In this document: piece after piece, positions 34,824 to 43,373 of the stretch | Position numbering within the stretch: the first letter of the stretch is position 1 | Layout of the letters: each line of letters opens with the position of its first letter | DNA from: an uncultured Pseudomonadota bacterium | Lineage (GTDB): Bacteria; Pseudomonadota; Gammaproteobacteria; Steroidobacterales; Steroidobacteraceae | Assembly: GCA_902826635.1 (NCBI GenBank) | Contig: CADEFQ010000002.1 | Location: 23,309-87,308 of the forward strand | DNA: 64,000 bases | Direction of reading: 5' to 3' | Program-made: the position numbers and the translations under genes | Notes under the pieces: generated by a model | The model's input: only the letters and a program-made list of their open reading frames with translations | Told to the model about the DNA's origin: nothing | The model's database searches: none

Positions 34824-35311
34824 GCCAGCCGCTCGATGCCGGCGGCGCTCACCCGCTGCCGCAACGCCTTGATCGTACCCACGCCGGGCACTTCGAGGTC
34901 CGGCGCAATGTCGGCGAGCGGCCACAGCACGAACGCCCGTTCGGCAATGCCCGGATGCGGCAGCGTGAGCGTGTCGTCCTTGCGGCGCTCACTGCCGAGC
35001 ACGAGCAGGTCGAGATCGATCGCGCGCGGGCCCCAGCGCACGCGCGCCGGCTCTCGGCCGAGCTCGCGCTCGATCGTGCGCAGTTCGGCGAGCAACGCGT
35101 GTCCGCCGAGCGTCGTCAGGAATCCCGCCGCGCTGTTCACGAAGTCAGGCTGCGCCACCGGGCCAAACGGCGGCGTCCGATAGAGCGGCGCCCGGATCAG
35201 GTTGCGCGTGGCGGGGAGTGCCGCCAGCCGGTCGATCGCTGCGGCGACGAGCCGCCTCGAATCCCCGAGGTTGCTGCCGACCCCGACGTACGCCGGCCGC
35301 CACAGCGTCAT
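34820..35311 (-). CDS. folK: 2-amino-4-hydroxy-6-hydroxymethyldihydropteridine pyrophosphokinase
   Basis: 163 residues. FolK transfers pyrophosphate from ATP to the pterin before condensation with p-aminobenzoate. YVGVGSNLGDSRRLVAAAID, APLYRTPPFGP, FVNSAAGFLTTL, RWGPRAIDLDLLVLG and LPHPGIAERAFVL are all present. It overlaps pcnB upstream (ATGA) and the kinase gene downstream, giving three translationally coupled genes. Confidence 0.96.
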   Translation of the reverse strand: MTLWRPAYVGVGSNLGDSRRLVAAAIDRLAALPATRNLIRAPLYRTPPFGPVAQPDFVNSAAGFLTTLGGHALLAELRTIERELGREPARVRWGPRAIDLDLLVLGSERRKDDTLTLPHPGIAERAFVLWPLADIAPDLEVPGVGTIKALRQRVSAAGIERLA

Positions 35312-36732
35312 GCGGCAGGCTTGGCGCCGCCGCGTCGCCGCCTGCGACGTGGGCCTCTCGGCGCGCCGCCCGCCCGCGCTCCGCCGCCCGCCAGTTCGTC
35401 GGCCATCCGGCCGCGCTCATCCGGCGAAGCGTTTTGCAAGCGCGTCCACCACACCGCGATCTCCGGCGACGCCAGCTCGAACTCGGCACGAAGCAACAAC
35501 AGGTCATAGGCCGCGCGAAAGCGCGGGTGCTCGAGGAGACGCAACGCGCGTCGGCCGCGCGGCTGTTCGAGGCGCGGCTGCAGCGCGAACATCTCGCGCA
35601 CCCCGAGTGAAAAGCGCCTCGGCAGCGCGACGCGCGCCGAGAGTTCGCGGGCGGCGTCATCGCAGGCATCGAGGATCGCGCCGGCTTCATGCCAGAGGTT
35701 CGGCGGCAGCGCCTCGATCGCCTGCGCGATCGGGCCGTAAAGCAGCAGCGCGAACAGGAACGTGGGCGTCACCGACTTGCCGTCGCGGACGCGCGCGTCC
35801 GTGTTTTCGAGGCCGCGCAGCAGCAGTTGTTCGACCAGGCTGCCCGGATGGCGCCTGAAGTACGCGGCCACCGTCGGCAACAGCCCCTCGAGGAGGCCGA
35901 GGCGTCGAAGGCTCGCGAAGCTGCTCACGCCGTTTCCCGCGAGGAACAGCTTCAGTGTCTCATCGAACAGCCGCGCCGGTGGCGCCGACGCGAGCAGGCC
36001 CGAAAACTCCCGGATCGCCGCTTCGACGGGCGGATCGATCGTGAAATCGAGCTTCGCTGCGAAGCGTGCGGCGCGCAGCATCCGCACCGGGTCTTCACGC
36101 AGGCGCGTCTCGGGATCACCGATGATGCGCAACCGTCGCGCGAGCACGTCCTCGAGGCCCCCGACGTAGTCCCAGATCGAAAAATCGGCGATGCTGTAGT
36201 AGAGCGCGTTCGCGGTGAAATCGCGCCGCCAGACGTCGTCGTCGATCGTGCCGTACGCGTTGTCGCGCAGGATCCGGCCGTGCTCGTCGAGCACGTGCGC
36301 GTCCTCGCCCTGCGTGTCGGCGAGGTCGGCGTCGAACTCGTCGGGTTCGCTGATCTCGGGGCCCTCGCCTTCCTCCGGGTCGAGGTCGGCGAGCGGCTCC
36401 TCACCCGGCGGCTCGCTCGCGGCGCGAAATGTCGCGACCTCGATGATCTCGTTGCCGAAGAACACGTGCGCAAGACGGAAACGGCGGCCGATCAGCCGGC
36501 AATTGCGAAAGAGCCGCCTGACTTCCTCGGGCAGCGCGTTGGTCGCGACGTCGAAGTCCTTCGGTGTGAGCCCGATCAGGAGGTCGCGCACGCAGCCGCC
36601 GACGAGGAATCCCTGAAAACCGGCCTCTTTCAGTCGATAGAGGACGCGCAGGGCGTTGGGAGAGATATGCGAACGGGAAATCGTGTGCTCGCTGCGGGGC
36701 ACGATCCGGGCCAGGGGCACCGGCGACTCCAC
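35308..36732 (-). CDS. pcnB: Poly(A) polymerase I
   Basis: About 474 residues if GTG 36732 is used; TTG 36753 and GTG 36720 are alternatives and none has a good ribosome binding site. PcnB adds 3' poly(A) tails that promote RNA decay. The nucleotidyltransferase head has FLVGGCVRDLLIGLTPKDFD (metal-binding DxD) and RNCRLIGRRFRLAHVFF, followed by RDFTANALYYSI and the RNA-binding helical domain. The C-terminus is basic (GAPRGPRRRRRRGGAKPAA), typical of the family. The acidic insertion around residues 140-185 (DLDPEEGEGPEISEPDEFD) is unusually rich in Glu and Asp. A frame extending upstream runs antisense over tRNA-Glu and is rejected. Confidence 0.92.
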   Translation of the reverse strand: MESPVPLARIVPRSEHTISRSHISPNALRVLYRLKEAGFQGFLVGGCVRDLLIGLTPKDFDVATNALPEEVRRLFRNCRLIGRRFRLAHVFFGNEIIEVATFRAASEPPGEEPLADLDPEEGEGPEISEPDEFDADLADTQGEDAHVLDEHGRILRDNAYGTIDDDVWRRDFTANALYYSIADFSIWDYVGGLEDVLARRLRIIGDPETRLREDPVRMLRAARFAAKLDFTIDPPVEAAIREFSGLLASAPPARLFDETLKLFLAGNGVSSFASLRRLGLLEGLLPTVAAYFRRHPGSLVEQLLLRGLENTDARVRDGKSVTPTFLFALLLYGPIAQAIEALPPNLWHEAGAILDACDDAARELSARVALPRRFSLGVREMFALQPRLEQPRGRRALRLLEHPRFRAAYDLLLLRAEFELASPEIAVWWTRLQNASPDERGRMADELAGGGARAGGAPRGPRRRRRRGGAKPAA

Positions 36733-36769
36733 GGACGCAGGGGGAGAATTCAATGGTGATACATTCCGC

Positions 36770-36797
36770 TTGAGGTAAAGGTCAGGGTCCCTATAAT
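36770..36797 (+). promoter_or_regulatory. Sigma-70 promoter of tRNA-Glu
   Basis: TTGAGG (36770-36775) and a perfect TATAAT (36792-36797) are 16 bases apart; transcription would begin near 36804, about 25 bases before the tRNA. GCGCCCTCC downstream of the -10 is GC-rich like a stringent-response discriminator. Confidence 0.7.
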
Positions 36798-36828
36798 ACC
36801 GCGCCCTCCGGCCCGGCCGCCGAACGAC

Positions 36829-36904
36829 GCTCCCTTCGTCTAGAGGCCCAGGACATAGCCCTCTCAAGGCTGTAACACCGGTTCGAATCCGGTAGGGAGC
36901 GCCA
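36829..36904 (+). tRNA. tRNA-Glu (anticodon CTC)
   Basis: A 76-base tRNA including an encoded CCA end. The acceptor arms GCTCCCT and AGGGAGC pair perfectly. The anticodon loop CTCTCAA presents CTC, decoding GAG. The T arm contains GGTTCGAATCC, and the D arm (CGTCTAGAGGCCCAGGAC) matches the Gammaproteobacterial tRNA-Glu pattern. It is a single gene with its own promoter. Confidence 0.97.
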
Positions 36905-36960
36905 TCCAGATCATTCACCGGCTGCTGGCCCGGGCGGGAATTTTCTGGCAGCGTTCCGCC

Positions 36961-37374
36961 ATGGCAAGAAGGGTCATTCTCTACGCGATTGCGCTCGCCC
37001 TTGCGGTCGCGGGGCTCGAATGGCTCGAATACCGCTATGTGACTCGCGCCTTTTCAACGGAGATCTACATCTTCCTGCTCGCCGCAGGTTTTGCGGGCCT
37101 CGGGCTCTGGGCGGGGCACCGGCTGACCCGACGCCGGACGCCATCGGCATTCGAGCGCAACGATGCTGCAATCCGCTCGCTCGGTCTCTCGCCTCGCGAG
37201 TGCGAAATACTGGAGCACCTCGCTTCCGGCCGGTCGACCAAAGAGATGGCAAGGGAGCTCGGGATTTCCCCAAATACCGTCAAAACGCATATCTCGCGGG
37301 TCTACGAGAAACTGGCAGTGCGACGGCGCATTCAGGCGATCGACAAGGCGCGCGAGCTGGCGCTGATTCCCTAG
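36961..37374 (+). CDS. Membrane-anchored LuxR-type HTH regulator
   Basis: 137 residues. Two membrane helices (about 5-22 and 35-53) precede a LuxR/FixJ helix-turn-helix (LSPRECEILEHLASGRSTKE, ELGISPNTVKTHISRVYEKL). There is no receiver domain. Similar short membrane-bound LuxR proteins are found paired with DUF4199 proteins, as here (108-base gap). It probably acts as a membrane-tethered DNA-binding protein; signal and targets are unknown. Confidence 0.85.
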   Translation: MARRVILYAIALALAVAGLEWLEYRYVTRAFSTEIYIFLLAAGFAGLGLWAGHRLTRRRTPSAFERNDAAIRSLGLSPRECEILEHLASGRSTKEMARELGISPNTVKTHISRVYEKLAVRRRIQAIDKARELALIP

Positions 37375-37482
37375 CCCGCCTGGCTGAAACCCCCGCAATC
37401 ACCCATCCGGGCGATGGCGCGGGATCGCACGGATGCAGAGCGTAATGGGCTGACGTTGTCTCAGGGAAGAACGGAGATCGGG

Positions 37483-38010
37483 ATGAAATACGCGCTGACA
37501 TACGGCTTACTGCCGGGCTTCGTGATCATCGCGACCCTGCTCACGGGTCTCGTGCTCACCGACGCTGACAGCTTCTTCAGTTCCGAATGGTTTGGCTATC
37601 TCGTGATGCTCGTGGCGCTGACATTCATCTTCGTCGGCGTAAAACGTTATCGCGACGTCGAGCGCGGAGGGGTGATCAAGTTCGGTCCCGCGTTTGCGAT
37701 GGGTCTCGGTATCGCCGCAGCCGCTGGCGTCGCGTATGTGGCGGTGTGGGAAGCGTACCTCGCGATCACTGACTACACTTTCATGGACGAGTACATCGCC
37801 GGGATCGTGCGCGCCCGCCAGGCTGACGGCGTTTCGGGTACGGCGCTTGCCGAGGAGATGGCGAAGCTGGAATCGATGCGGGTGCAGTACGCCAATCCGC
37901 TGTTCCGGATTCCGATGACGTTCCTCGAGATCTTCCCCGTGGGACTGCTCGTTGCGCTCGTGTCGGCGCTGCTCTTGCGCAATCCGAAGCTGCTTCCTGC
38001 GACCGGCTGA
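37483..38010 (+). CDS. DUF4199 domain membrane protein
   Basis: 175 residues from ATG 37483 with GGAGA upstream. Four membrane helices are predicted (about 4-24, 37-52, 68-88, 150-170). The FVGVKRYRDVERGGVIKFGP and MTFLEIFPVGLLVALVSALLL segments match DUF4199. Function is unknown; the LuxR-DUF4199 pairing is recurrent and suggests that one senses for the other. Confidence 0.85.
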   Translation: MKYALTYGLLPGFVIIATLLTGLVLTDADSFFSSEWFGYLVMLVALTFIFVGVKRYRDVERGGVIKFGPAFAMGLGIAAAAGVAYVAVWEAYLAITDYTFMDEYIAGIVRARQADGVSGTALAEEMAKLESMRVQYANPLFRIPMTFLEIFPVGLLVALVSALLLRNPKLLPATG

Positions 38011-38050
38011 GGCCTGCTCGGCGTGTCAGGCGCTTGACGGCCGGGCCGCG

Positions 38051-39544
38051 TTACAGTCGCTGACCGAGCAGACGCCCGAACGTGATCGCCGGCGTCACCA
38101 TCATGCCGCCGCAGAAGGCCTGCCCCTGTGTGGCGCCCGAGCCGAGGATTTCGCCTGCCGCATAGAGATTGTCGACCGGAGCGCCATCGCGGCGAATCAC
38201 GCGCAGCTCCCCGTCCACCGCGAGCCCCGCCGTACTCGTGATGGACACACCTTGGTGACGGATCGCGTAGAACGGCGGCTTCGCAAGCGGCACCGGCAGA
38301 TGCCGGCGGCCGAGAAAATCGTTGCCGGTCTGCACGCCGTAGTTGTAGGCCTCGATCGTAGCGGCGAGTTCGCGCGGCGGCAGACCCGCCGCACCCGCGA
38401 GCGCGTCGATCGAATCAGCCTTGTAGAAATATGCCGCGCCCGAGTCGAAGGCCGCGAGCATGTCTTCCTTTTCCCAGTCGACGATCAGTGGCGGCGCGCG
38501 TTCGGCGACCGACTGGTCGAACACCACCCAGTGGCGCATCAACGGCTGAAGACGCAGCGACTGCTCGCGCGCATCGACGCTCTGCATGTCTTCCCGAATG
38601 AAGCGCCTGCCGTGTGCGTTGACGTAGATTTCCCACGGCGGGCGCCGTTCGGGATAGAAGTCGGCACGAGCGAGGAGCGGCGCCGGCTGCGCTTCCGAGG
38701 CGAGGATCACACCAAAGTTCGCCAGATACTTCTCCGCGCCGCGCACGTAGCCGCCCACGGACTCCCCGAGCTCGAGCCCCTGCCCCTGGCTGTAGGCATA
38801 GGAGTGATCGACGAACTTCGGTATGCCGCTCAGCTTCTCGAACATTGCCGCGTTCGAAGCGTAGCCGCCGGCGGTCAGGAGCACGTTGCGCGCGCGCAGC
38901 TCGCGACGCGCACCACCGGCGTCCTGCGCCGCGACGCCCGTGACCGCGCCGCGCCGCGACGTCGTCAGCTCGACGACGCGATGCTCGAGCAGGAGGTCGA
39001 TGCGCCCCGCCGCGACCCCTCGATCGACGAGCGGGCCCAGCGCTTCGAGGATCGAACGGGCGCCGCGCGCGCCCCAGTAGTAGCGCGGCTTGCTGTACGG
39101 CTCGTGCGCGAGGCCCGACACCGGGTGCCCGGCGAGCGGCTCGAAGCCCACGCTCATCAACCAGTCGAACGTCTCGGCGGCTTCGCCCACCGCGAGGCGC
39201 GCGATGGTCTGATCGATCGTGCCGCGGCTGATCCGCATGAGATCGTCGAAATGCTCCTGCGGGGTGTCTATGATGCCCTGCGATCGCTGCAGCCGGGTAC
39301 CGGCCGCGCTCATCTGCCCGCTCGACAGGTGCATCGTGCCGCCGATCTGTGGCGCAGCGTCGACGAGCAGCACATGCCGGCCGCGACCGGCCGCGAAAAT
39401 CGCCGCCGGCAGGCCCGCAGTGCCGGCGCCGACAATCAGGAGATCCCAGGTCGTGCGGCGCGCAGCCAGGGCAGACACGCTCAGGCTCGCCATCGCCGCC
39501 GTGGCACCGAGCGCCTGCACGAACCGCCGCTTCGATCTGTCCAT
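38051..39544 (-). CDS. Tat-exported FAD-dependent oxidoreductase (fumarate reductase/ketosteroid dehydrogenase-like)
   Basis: 497 residues. The N-terminus MDRSKRRFVQALGATAAM is a twin-arginine signal. The FAD-binding Rossmann motif is LLIVGAGTAGLPAAIFAAGR, with a second glycine cluster GGTMHLSSGQMSAAGTR. The C-terminal NLYAAGEILGSGATQGQAFC and GMMVTPAITFGRLLG close the FAD site, as in flavoproteins of the fumarate reductase/3-ketosteroid dehydrogenase group. The substrate is unknown, and the periplasmic location suggests coupling to the quinone pool or a periplasmic cytochrome. The gene is divergent from an unknown protein gene across a 148-base gap with operator-like repeats. Confidence 0.85.
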   Translation of the reverse strand: MDRSKRRFVQALGATAAMASLSVSALAARRTTWDLLIVGAGTAGLPAAIFAAGRGRHVLLVDAAPQIGGTMHLSSGQMSAAGTRLQRSQGIIDTPQEHFDDLMRISRGTIDQTIARLAVGEAAETFDWLMSVGFEPLAGHPVSGLAHEPYSKPRYYWGARGARSILEALGPLVDRGVAAGRIDLLLEHRVVELTTSRRGAVTGVAAQDAGGARRELRARNVLLTAGGYASNAAMFEKLSGIPKFVDHSYAYSQGQGLELGESVGGYVRGAEKYLANFGVILASEAQPAPLLARADFYPERRPPWEIYVNAHGRRFIREDMQSVDAREQSLRLQPLMRHWVVFDQSVAERAPPLIVDWEKEDMLAAFDSGAAYFYKADSIDALAGAAGLPPRELAATIEAYNYGVQTGNDFLGRRHLPVPLAKPPFYAIRHQGVSITSTAGLAVDGELRVIRRDGAPVDNLYAAGEILGSGATQGQAFCGGMMVTPAITFGRLLGQRL

Positions 39545-39555
39545 CGGCCACCCCG

Positions 39556-39592
39556 GATTGCGTCAAATCGCGTGCGAAATGATTGCGCAAAT
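39556..39592. repeat. Two operator-like direct repeats in the flavoprotein promoter region
   Basis: GATTGCGTCAAAT (39556-39568) and GATTGCGCAAAT (39581-39592) are nearly identical, 25 bases start to start, and the second contains the palindrome TTGCGCAA. They lie 12-48 bases upstream of the flavoprotein ATG on the minus strand. Regulator binding is inference. Confidence 0.35.
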
Positions 39593-39692
39593 GGGGGGCG
39601 CATCCAAGCGACGCTTTTTGGCGCGACCTGTGACGGAAAATAGTGTGCGGCGCATCGCAGGCACTCGCGCGGGAGGCCGCTAGAGTGCCGCC

Positions 39693-40409
39693 ATGACTTC
39701 CGAACGCTCGAACGGCGCGTCCCGCCCCGGCACTGCGCCGAAGGCTGCTACACCGGATGGCGGGCAACTGCGCCTGCTGCTCGCGCGCTGGCAGCAGAGT
39801 CTCGAACTGCATGCGCGCTACGCCGCGCTCGACGACGAGCACTACCAGCACGTGCAACCCTGGCCGAAGCATGAACGACCCGCTCGCTGGATCATCGATC
39901 TCGCCCGCGAGCGCGCCGCATCCCTGTCGCGGATCGTCGAACAACGTGCCGCCGAAGGCGATCGCGCGTTTCTCGAAGCGCTCGAGGTGATGGGCTTTCT
40001 CGCGAACCTCGCCGGCCTGCAGGGCAACGAGCGCTTCATTCCGCTCGCGGCCATCGAAAACGAACGGCGCGACGTGCTCGCCGCGCGCACACGTCGCCCG
40101 AAGCGCGTCGAGGAGCCGAAGCGCACCGAGGAGCCAACGCGCGAAATGCCGCGCGTGGCAGCGCGCGCCCCGGCTGCGCCACGCGCCCCGGCGCCGCGCG
40201 CCGCGACGACCCGGCGTGTGAGCCAGGCGGAGATCGATGCGCGCATCGTCAGTGATGCAATCCGGCTTCTCGGCTGGGGGCGGCAGTGGCACGAGCTCGG
40301 CGACCTGATTGCCCGTCTCGCGGAGCGCCCCTCCGCACCCGAGGTGCGCCGCATCCTGCGCGAGCATCGTGCCGGCATCGAGCGCAAGGCCGGGATTTCG
40401 CCAAGCTGA
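39693..40409 (+). CDS. Unknown protein with proline/arginine-rich linker
   Basis: 238 residues, not recognised. An N-terminal helical part (about 25-130; LLARWQQSLELHARYAALDD, WIIDLARERAASLSRIVEQR) is joined by a low-complexity linker rich in Pro, Ala, Arg and Glu (about 133-178, with repeats of EEPKRTEEPTRE and APRAPAPRAA) to a C-terminal helical domain (DAIRLLGWGRQWHELGDLIA). No signal peptide or membrane helix is seen. It is 30 bases upstream of the cytochrome c-prime gene, which has its own strong ribosome binding site. Codon use looks like its neighbours, so it is a real gene of unknown role. Confidence 0.7.
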   Translation: MTSERSNGASRPGTAPKAATPDGGQLRLLLARWQQSLELHARYAALDDEHYQHVQPWPKHERPARWIIDLARERAASLSRIVEQRAAEGDRAFLEALEVMGFLANLAGLQGNERFIPLAAIENERRDVLAARTRRPKRVEEPKRTEEPTREMPRVAARAPAAPRAPAPRAATTRRVSQAEIDARIVSDAIRLLGWGRQWHELGDLIARLAERPSAPEVRRILREHRAGIERKAGISPS

Positions 40410-40439
40410 TACGCTTCTCCCCTCACACCGGAGGGGCAC

Positions 40440-40904
40440 ATGAAAAGACAGACGCTCATCGCCGCGACCGCGGTGACCATGGGCCTTGCGGTCGCCGCCA
40501 TGGCGCAGGACTCACCCACGCGCGCGGACCAGATCGTCGAGTACCGGCAGGCCATGTACACGGTGATCGGGGCGAACTTCAGCCAGCTCGGGGCCGTCGT
40601 GCAGGGCAAGGCGCCGTATGACGCGCAGGATTTCGCGCAGCGCGCCGATCGCGTCGCGTACGTCGCCGCGATGCTGCCCGAAGGTTTCGTCGCGGAATCG
40701 CGGACCGGCAAACCCACCGGCGCAAAACCCGGCCTGTGGACCGACCGCGCGGAGTTCGACCGGCTGCTGAAAGACATGCAGCTGAAGGTACGCACCCTGG
40801 CGACGACCGCGAAGTCGGCCGCTTCAGTTGCGGACGTCAAGAGCGCGTTCGGCGCCGCCGGCCAAGCCTGCAAGAGCTGCCACGACAAGTTCAGGGAAGA
40901 CTGA
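40440..40904 (+). CDS. Cytochrome c-prime (class II cytochrome c)
   Basis: 154 residues with a signal peptide (about 1-22). The heme motif CKSCH lies 11 residues from the C-terminus (C144, C147, H148), the class II arrangement in a four-helix bundle. Segments YRQAMYTVIGANFSQLGAVV and YDAQDFAQRADRVAYVAAML are typical. Cytochromes c-prime bind NO and can protect denitrifiers from it; that fits norB and nirK elsewhere in this window. The start follows GGAGGGG. It is convergent with a cytochrome b561 gene 15 bases away. Confidence 0.93.
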   Translation: MKRQTLIAATAVTMGLAVAAMAQDSPTRADQIVEYRQAMYTVIGANFSQLGAVVQGKAPYDAQDFAQRADRVAYVAAMLPEGFVAESRTGKPTGAKPGLWTDRAEFDRLLKDMQLKVRTLATTAKSAASVADVKSAFGAAGQACKSCHDKFRED

Positions 40905-40919
40905 AGCGTTGGTGCCGAT

Positions 40920-41603
40920 TCAAAAGAACGACAGCGACGCCTGCGGCGCGCCGCGTACCACCCAGGCGAGCGCGCCCGCCACGAGCGCCGCAATGAGCAC
41001 GGCGAGCCACGTCCGCGAAGAACGAATCGCCTCTTCGGGCGGCACGGCCGCATCGGGCTTGTGGCCGGTAATCAGCGGGCCGATCAGGTTGATCCGCTTC
41101 ACGGCGAGATACGCGAGCGCCGCGAAAACGTGCAGCGCCACGGCGCCGAGGATCCAGCCGACGAGCGCCTCGTGCACGCCCGTCAGCGCATCGCTGCGGG
41201 CGGTGGATACATAGCCGAAGAGCGGTCCGGTGTTCATGATCTGATCGTTGGCGAAGAGCCCGGTGATCGCCTGCGCGAGCAGCAGTACGAGCAGGAGCAG
41301 CACCATCCAGGCGCCGAGCGGATTGTGACCGGCATGGTCCGGCGCCTCGCCGCTGCACAGGTCGCGCGCATGGCGCAGCGCGCTGCCGGGCCCGCGCACG
41401 AAGCGCGCGAAGCGTGCGTGACGCGTGCCGACGAAGCCCCACGCAATGCGGGTCACGACGATCACGAGCACGGCATATCCGCACCAGACGTGATAGCGAA
41501 ACCAGTCGCCCTCCACGTTCTGCGTGAGCCATGCGCCTGCGACGGCGCACGCGAGCGCCCAATGCAGCACGCGCACCGGCAGGTCCCAGACGAGTCTCGA
41601 CAC
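40920..41603 (-). CDS. Cytochrome b561/b-type (Ni/Fe-hydrogenase cytochrome b-like)
   Basis: 227 residues from GTG 41603, preceded by AAGGAG; the frame extends upstream without family similarity. Four membrane helices carry heme-ligand histidine candidates in VLHWALACAVAGAW, YHVWCGYAVL, GVHEALVGWILGAVALHVFA. A further C-terminal helix (about 200-218) is present. The family passes electrons between quinols and periplasmic cytochromes. Convergent placement with cytochrome c-prime recurs in Proteobacteria and suggests an electron-transfer partnership. Confidence 0.88.
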   Translation of the reverse strand: MSRLVWDLPVRVLHWALACAVAGAWLTQNVEGDWFRYHVWCGYAVLVIVVTRIAWGFVGTRHARFARFVRGPGSALRHARDLCSGEAPDHAGHNPLGAWMVLLLLVLLLAQAITGLFANDQIMNTGPLFGYVSTARSDALTGVHEALVGWILGAVALHVFAALAYLAVKRINLIGPLITGHKPDAAVPPEEAIRSSRTWLAVLIAALVAGALAWVVRGAPQASLSFF

Positions 41604-41685
41604 ACGCGCTCCTTGCCACCAGAATCGCGACCGGCCCCTGCCATCACGGAACTTTTCCGCGCCTCGCATTGCCAGACGAAACCAT

Positions 41686-42609
41686 ATGATCAAAACCGAG
41701 CGACTCACCAAGCGCTACGACACCCTCACCGCCGTCGACAATGTCAGCTTCGAAGCCCGCCCGGGCGAAGTGCTCGGCTTCCTCGGCCCGAACGGCGCCG
41801 GCAAGACGACCACGATGCGCATGATCGCAGGATTCATCGCCCCCTCGGAAGGCACGGCGAGCATCTGCGGCCACGATATCGAACGTGAGCCACTCGCGGC
41901 GAAGACACTGCTCGGGTACCTGCCGGAGGGCGCGCCGAGTTACGGCGAGATGAGCGTGCGCGGTTTCCTCGAATTCATTGCGGACCTGCGCGGCCTCGCA
42001 GGCGCGGTGCGGCGCACGCGGCTTCAGCACGTGATCGAGCGTCTGGCGCTCGGCGCCGTTGCGGCGCAGACGATCGACACGTTGTCGAAGGGCTTTCGCC
42101 GCCGCGTCGGCATCGCGCAAGCGATCCTGCACGATCCGCCGGTGCTCATCCTCGATGAGCCGACCGACGGCCTCGACCCGAACCAGAAGCACGAAGTACG
42201 CACGCTGATCAACGAAATGGCGGCCGACAAGACGATCGTCGTCTCGACCCACATCCTCGAAGAAGTAGCCGCGGTTTGCACGCGCGCGATCATCATCGCG
42301 CACGGCCGGATCGTGGCCGACGACAGCCCCCAGGGGCTCACCGCGCGCTCGCGCTATCACAATGCGGTGTCGCTGCGGCTCGAACGGGCCGAGCAGTTCG
42401 CCGCCGCTCGCGCCGCGCTCGCGGCACTGCCGCAGGTCGACAGCGTCGAAGCCGACGAAGCCGGCCTGCGCCTCACCGCGCTGCCGCGCACCGGCGCGCA
42501 GTTGCTCGCCGACGTGAACGCGCTCGCGGCGCGCAGCGGGCTGGCCCTCCAGGCGCTGGAACTCGAATCGGGCCGCCTCGACGAGGTGTTCCGCAGCATC
42601 ACGACTTGA
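41686..42609 (+). CDS. ABC transporter ATP-binding protein, GldA-like
   Basis: 307 residues from ATG 41686. Walker A GPNGAGKTTTM, signature LSKGFRRRVGIAQAIL (LSKGF in place of LSGGQ), Walker B VLILDEPTDGLDPNQ and the H-loop VVSTHILEEV are present. The C-terminal part (about 225-305) resembles the DUF4162-type tail of GldA-like subunits. It energises the permease and GldG-like proteins encoded next. Divergent from the cytochrome b561 gene across an 82-base gap. Confidence 0.92.
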   Translation: MIKTERLTKRYDTLTAVDNVSFEARPGEVLGFLGPNGAGKTTTMRMIAGFIAPSEGTASICGHDIEREPLAAKTLLGYLPEGAPSYGEMSVRGFLEFIADLRGLAGAVRRTRLQHVIERLALGAVAAQTIDTLSKGFRRRVGIAQAILHDPPVLILDEPTDGLDPNQKHEVRTLINEMAADKTIVVSTHILEEVAAVCTRAIIIAHGRIVADDSPQGLTARSRYHNAVSLRLERAEQFAAARAALAALPQVDSVEADEAGLRLTALPRTGAQLLADVNALAARSGLALQALELESGRLDEVFRSITT

Positions 42610-42631
42610 ATGCCCAAAGAGGAAACGCAGG

Positions 42632-43366
42632 GTGAGTCACGTTGCCACGATCACGAAGCGCGAGCTGGCAGGCTATTTCGCGACGCCAGTCGCGTATGTC
42701 TTCATCCTCATATTCCTGCTGCTCGCGTCGGCCTTCACTTTTTATCTCGGCGGCTTCTATGAGCGCGGCCAGGCGGACCTCGCTCCGTTTTTCAACTTCC
42801 ATCCCTGGCTCTATCTGTTCCTGATCCCGGCGATCTCGATGCGCCTGTGGGCCGAGGAACGCAAATCGGGCAGCGTCGAGCTGCTGCTCACTCAGCCCGT
42901 GACCCTGTGGCAGGCGGTGCTCGGCAAGTTCTTCGCAGCCTGGGCCTTCACCGCCCTCGCGCTCGCGCTCACTTTTCCGGTCTGGATCACGGTCAACTAT
43001 CTCGGCTCGCCCGACAACGGCGTGATCCTCGCGGCCTACATCGGCAGCCTGCTGATGGCGGGCGCGTTCCTCGCGATCGGTTCCTGCATGTCCGCGCTCA
43101 CCCGCAACCAGGTGGTCGCGTTCATCCTCGCCGTGGTCGTGTGCTTCGCGTTCCTGCTCGCGGGCTTTCCGCTGGTGCTCGACGCCTTCCGCGCCTGGGC
43201 GCCACAGCCGCTCATCGACGCGATCGCCTCGCTGTCGTTCCTGACGCACTTCGAATCGATCGCAAAGGGCGTGCTCGATGCGCGCGACCTGCTGTATTTC
43301 GCGCTGACGATGGCGTTCTTCCTGATCGCGACCGCGATCGTCCTCGACGTTCGCAAGTCGGAGTGA
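42632..43366 (+). CDS. ABC-2 type permease, GldF-like
   Basis: 244 residues from GTG 42632. Six membrane helices are predicted; the N-terminal ITKRELAGYFATPVAYVFIL and the WAEERKSGSVELLLTQPV loop are diagnostic of the GldF/NosY-like ABC-2 permease group. It pairs with the upstream ATPase (22-base gap) and GldG-like protein. Substrate is unknown. Confidence 0.9.
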   Translation: MSHVATITKRELAGYFATPVAYVFILIFLLLASAFTFYLGGFYERGQADLAPFFNFHPWLYLFLIPAISMRLWAEERKSGSVELLLTQPVTLWQAVLGKFFAAWAFTALALALTFPVWITVNYLGSPDNGVILAAYIGSLLMAGAFLAIGSCMSALTRNQVVAFILAVVVCFAFLLAGFPLVLDAFRAWAPQPLIDAIASLSFLTHFESIAKGVLDARDLLYFALTMAFFLIATAIVLDVRKSE

Positions 43367-43373
43367 GCCGCTC

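Noticed and set aside
36733..36918. An N-terminal extension of pcnB reaching across tRNA-Glu
   Set aside because: The extra residues are the antisense of the tRNA gene and its promoter and do not resemble PcnB.
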